Below are positions 40,894 through 42,425 of a stretch of 42,425 bases of DNA, piece after piece. This stretch comes from an uncultured Eubacteriales bacterium (GTDB lineage Bacteria; Bacillota; Clostridia; Oscillospirales; Acutalibacteraceae): assembly GCA_900317025.1 (NCBI GenBank), contig ONFG01000011.1, positions 11,835-54,259 on the forward strand, given 5' to 3'. The position numbers and the translations under genes are program-made. The notes below the pieces were generated by a model, which saw only the letters and a program-made list of their open reading frames with translations, was not told the DNA's origin and did not search any database. Positions within the stretch are counted from its first letter, which is position 1; each line of letters opens with the position of its first letter.

Positions 40894-41652
40894 TTAATCG
40901 CCGTCGAGCGCTATGCTGAGGCTGTTCGGAACGCCTCTCGGACCTCTGACGTACAGCACGCCGAATTCGCTTCTCAGAACACTGAGCGGAAACCGCTCAG
41001 GCTCGTATTTTCGCTCGAGCCTTATCTTCATCAGCGCCTTGATCGTAATATGCTCGTCGGAGTGGTCATACGGGATATCGGTCTCGGTGACGGCGCATTT
41101 ATAGAGTATCGCCGAAACGGGCGCGCCGACGTACATATAGACGGTATCACCCGTGCGGATCCCCGCGCCCTGTTTCCACGTAATAACGTCCCGCTGCTCA
41201 AACGCCTCAGCGACGTCAAAGTACTTGGGGTTTGCCGGGATAAGCCACTCCTTCGGCGGGCGAATAGCCTTCTTCTTCGCCTTTGAAGCCGTAACGCCGA
41301 AGCTTTCGTCGATAAAAGGCACTATAGCCTCGGGCGCAACGCTGCCGTCGAGCAAAACGGTTATCCAAGAGCCGCGGCTCATGTGGTAAGCCTTAAAGAA
41401 GCCCTCCTGCTGCGCCACAAGCTCAGCGGCGAAAACGTCGGAAAGCTTGAGGTTGAGTATCTCGACGAGGTCGTCTCCTTCAAGCCCGAGCTTGCTTCTG
41501 CGTATCACCATAATGATGCCGAACCATTTTTTGTTGTCGCCGTGTCGAAACACGCAGGAATTCGGGTCGCGCTGCCAGAGGTATTCCGGCCGTGCGCCGT
41601 ATTTTGTTTCGATGTAGTCTTCTATTATAGATCTGCACGTATTGGTATTCAT
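40894..41652 (-). CDS. MmcQ/YjbR-like domain fused to an EVE/PUA-like domain (252 aa)
   Basis: The N-terminal half (about 1-115) fits the MmcQ/YjbR family, a small DNA-binding-like fold, seen in WFGIIMVIRRSKLGL, ILNLKLSDVFAAELV and GFFKAYHMSRGSWITVLLDG. The C-terminal half (about 135-250) has WLIPANPKYFDVAEAF, DVITWKQGAGIRTGDTVYMYVGAPVSAILYKCAV, the pattern of EVE/PUA-like domains that recognise modified bases. The role is unknown; a nucleic-acid-related function is inferred from the folds. Start 41652 has GAGGTG 9 nt upstream and is preferred over a GTG four codons earlier. Monocistronic; its upstream region contains the palindromic element. Confidence 0.7.
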   Translation of the reverse strand: MNTNTCRSIIEDYIETKYGARPEYLWQRDPNSCVFRHGDNKKWFGIIMVIRRSKLGLEGDDLVEILNLKLSDVFAAELVAQQEGFFKAYHMSRGSWITVLLDGSVAPEAIVPFIDESFGVTASKAKKKAIRPPKEWLIPANPKYFDVAEAFEQRDVITWKQGAGIRTGDTVYMYVGAPVSAILYKCAVTETDIPYDHSDEHITIKALMKIRLERKYEPERFPLSVLRSEFGVLYVRGPRGVPNSLSIALDGD

Positions 41653-41686
41653 AGAAAAAAGCACCTCGTTAAGTTTACTTATACTA

Positions 41687-41824
41687 ATTTCAAATTAAAT
41701 GCTTTAATTTGAAATGCGCGTGCTGCGCACGCTGATGCCGCGCAAAGCGCGTCATCTCGTCTCATACAAACTCAAACGCGCCTGCGGCGCTATAAAAAGC
41801 TTTTAAAGCTTTTTAATTGAGTTT
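41687..41824. repeat. Palindrome-rich intergenic element
   Basis: Five hairpins in a row: ATTTCAAATTAAA/TTTAATTTGAAAT (41687-41715, perfect 13 bp, loop TGC), GCGTGC/GCACGC (41718-41732, loop TGC), CGCGC/GCGCG (41739-41751, loop AAA), GCGCC/GGCGC (41778-41790, loop TGC) and AAAAAGC/GCTTTTT (41794-41814). The last two are enclosed by AAACTCAA (41768-41775) and TTGAGTTT (41817-41824). No coding frame fits. It looks like a composite REP/MITE-like element or a structured RNA. Confidence 0.85.
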
Positions 41825-41843
41825 AGTGTTATATCCGTCTCTC

Positions 41844-41880
41844 AAAAAATAAGACCCGAAGAGAGTGCTTTCGGGTCTTT
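41844..41880 (-). terminator. Terminator of the DUF4160 pseudogene operon
   Basis: AAGACCCGAA (41851-41860) and TTCGGGTCTT (41870-41879) pair; on the minus strand the stem is followed by ATTTTTTGAG. It lies a few bases after the restored stop codon of the DUF4160 gene. Confidence 0.85.
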
Positions 41881-41883
41881 ACA

Positions 41884-42161
41884 TTAGCAATAGTACGATA
41901 TCTCTCCAAAGAAAGAACGCATTTATCAATAACTATCTGATGATTCGCCTCAACGCCTTTTATAAGATAGCCGAGCGTTCTTGTATCATAGCCCGAATTA
42001 TTGTTGGCTATCAGGCATTTTCCAGCTCTTGTTATCCAAAGCTTTGTAGCATTTGCTGTTGGCTTTCCTTTCGATATATGGACATGGACGAGTTCGAGCG
42101 GCTCGTATTCATTAGCTCAGAAGCATACCCAATAGGAACCAAGCTTAAAAACCTGAGGCAT
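41884..42161 (-). pseudogene. DUF4160-family gene broken by a nonsense codon and a 1-base deletion
   Basis: From ATG 42161 (GGAGG upstream, inside the preceding gene) the frame reads MPQVFKLGSYWVCF, then TGA at 42119-42117, then ANEYEPLELVHVHISKGK and about 60 further residues without a stop, including the HVH motif of DUF4160 proteins. The family has Trp where the TGA is (FWANE-like). Near 41920 the frame breaks a second time: after DKC the next frame gives RSFFGEISYYC and TAA (41886-41884), the usual family ending. Restoring one G after TG at 41920 turns the codon into TGG and joins both parts (92 aa). So both lesions hit Trp codons. Function of DUF4160 proteins is unknown; they often pair with small partner genes in toxin-antitoxin-like arrangements. 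Confidence 0.82.
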
Positions 42162-42417
42162 TGTCAAATCCTCCGTTTTCGGCAAGCTCTATTATCAAGT
42201 GGGCGTTGTTTTCAATGATCCGCTGATATCGCTCAAGCTCATCTTTTGTAAAGCCAAACACATCTTCCCAACGATACTCCGAAAGGAAGCAGACCGCATG
42301 ATGAAAACATTCCTTTTCGTCGTTTTTTTCAATGTAAACCTTTACAGTGCGATCTTCAAGCATCTCGGAATGGACGATCTCCGTTTCGTCGTCCAGCGTA
42401 AGATACTGATACATCAT
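42145..42417 (-). CDS. Small acidic protein of unknown function, partner of the DUF4160 gene (90 aa)
   Basis: MMYQYLTLDDETEIVHSEML..KVYIEKNDEKECFHHAVCFLSEYRWEDVFGFTKDELERYQRIIENNAHLIIELAENGGFDNA is an intact 90-residue frame with an acidic, mixed alpha/beta look. The last codons contain the ribosome site of the DUF4160 gene, which starts 17 nt before this stop, so the pair is translationally coupled. I recall similar proteins upstream of DUF4160 genes in other gut Clostridia, but I cannot name a family. The upstream control region is outside the window, and Met1 or Met2 could be the start. Confidence 0.7.
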   Translation of the reverse strand: MMYQYLTLDDETEIVHSEMLEDRTVKVYIEKNDEKECFHHAVCFLSEYRWEDVFGFTKDELERYQRIIENNAHLIIELAENGGFDNASGF

Positions 42418-42425
42418 AATATAAT

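Noticed and set aside
42117-42119. TGA recoded as Trp or selenocysteine in the DUF4160 gene
   Set aside because: Many genes here (pfkA, addB, nadA, plsY, mreB homologue) stop with TGA, so the code is standard. No SECIS-like stem was evident, and a second frameshift lesion shows plain decay.
41865-42218. Plus-strand open frame of 117 codons near the right end
   Set aside because: It is antisense to the DUF4160 pseudogene, starts in its terminator and matches nothing; the minus strand carries the family sequence.

Overview
The window looks like a chromosomal segment of a spore-forming, low-oxygen Clostridia (Firmicutes), probably a gut Oscillospirales/Ruminococcaceae-type bacterium. This is an inference from gene content: SpoIIR, AddAB instead of RecBCD, RecD2, MurT-GatD, CsoR-CopA, NADP glutamate dehydrogenase, GGAGG-type ribosome sites and TTGACA/TATAAT promoters. 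The code is standard; many genes end in TGA. Most genes are on the minus strand. There is no phage, IS element or CRISPR array, and one tRNA.

Layout. 1-3360: copper operon csoR-copA-copZ plus a GIY-YIG nuclease, driven by a consensus promoter whose spacer holds a CsoR operator. 3367-7203: an ECF S-component, a CBS-domain CorC-like protein, mscL with a zinc ribbon, and a CapA-like lipoprotein. 7228-7436: a 95-bp tandem repeat. 7475-9067: gdhA with its terminator and promoter. 9218-16786: spoIIR-addB-addA operon. 16903-17626: tRNA-Arg(ACG), then a four-helix-bundle (IVS/S23-type) gene in a repeat-flanked cassette. 17643-24836: pfkA, a membrane protein, ispF, ispD, a zinc-ribbon membrane protein, a Ser/Thr kinase with a seven-repeat RCC1-like C-terminus, and an mreB homologue. 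25007-27909: recD2-comF. 27963-30168: murT-gatD, which make the lipid II amidation enzyme, transcribed from a bidirectional promoter region. 30293-35412 (plus strand): dut, ppa, a membrane protein, nadA, a two-gene ABC transporter lacking a binding protein, and a PAP2 phosphatase. 35428-37149: a zinc-ribbon/TM/3xPASTA/glycan-binding-like protein. 37206-40845: PPOX-fold protein, plsY, der, rpmF and a YceD (DUF177) gene. 40894-41652: an MmcQ/YjbR-EVE-like fusion. 41687-42425: a palindrome-rich element, then an operon of an unrecognised small gene and a DUF4160 gene broken by a nonsense codon and a 1-base deletion.

Functionally most of the window is housekeeping: recombination repair, isoprenoid and phospholipid synthesis, peptidoglycan amidation, nucleotide hygiene and ribosome assembly. 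The less ordinary parts are the kinase-propeller protein, the kinase-less PASTA protein, the slippery copA/copZ junction, the cassette beside tRNA-Arg, the palindromic and tandem intergenic elements, and the decayed DUF4160 gene.
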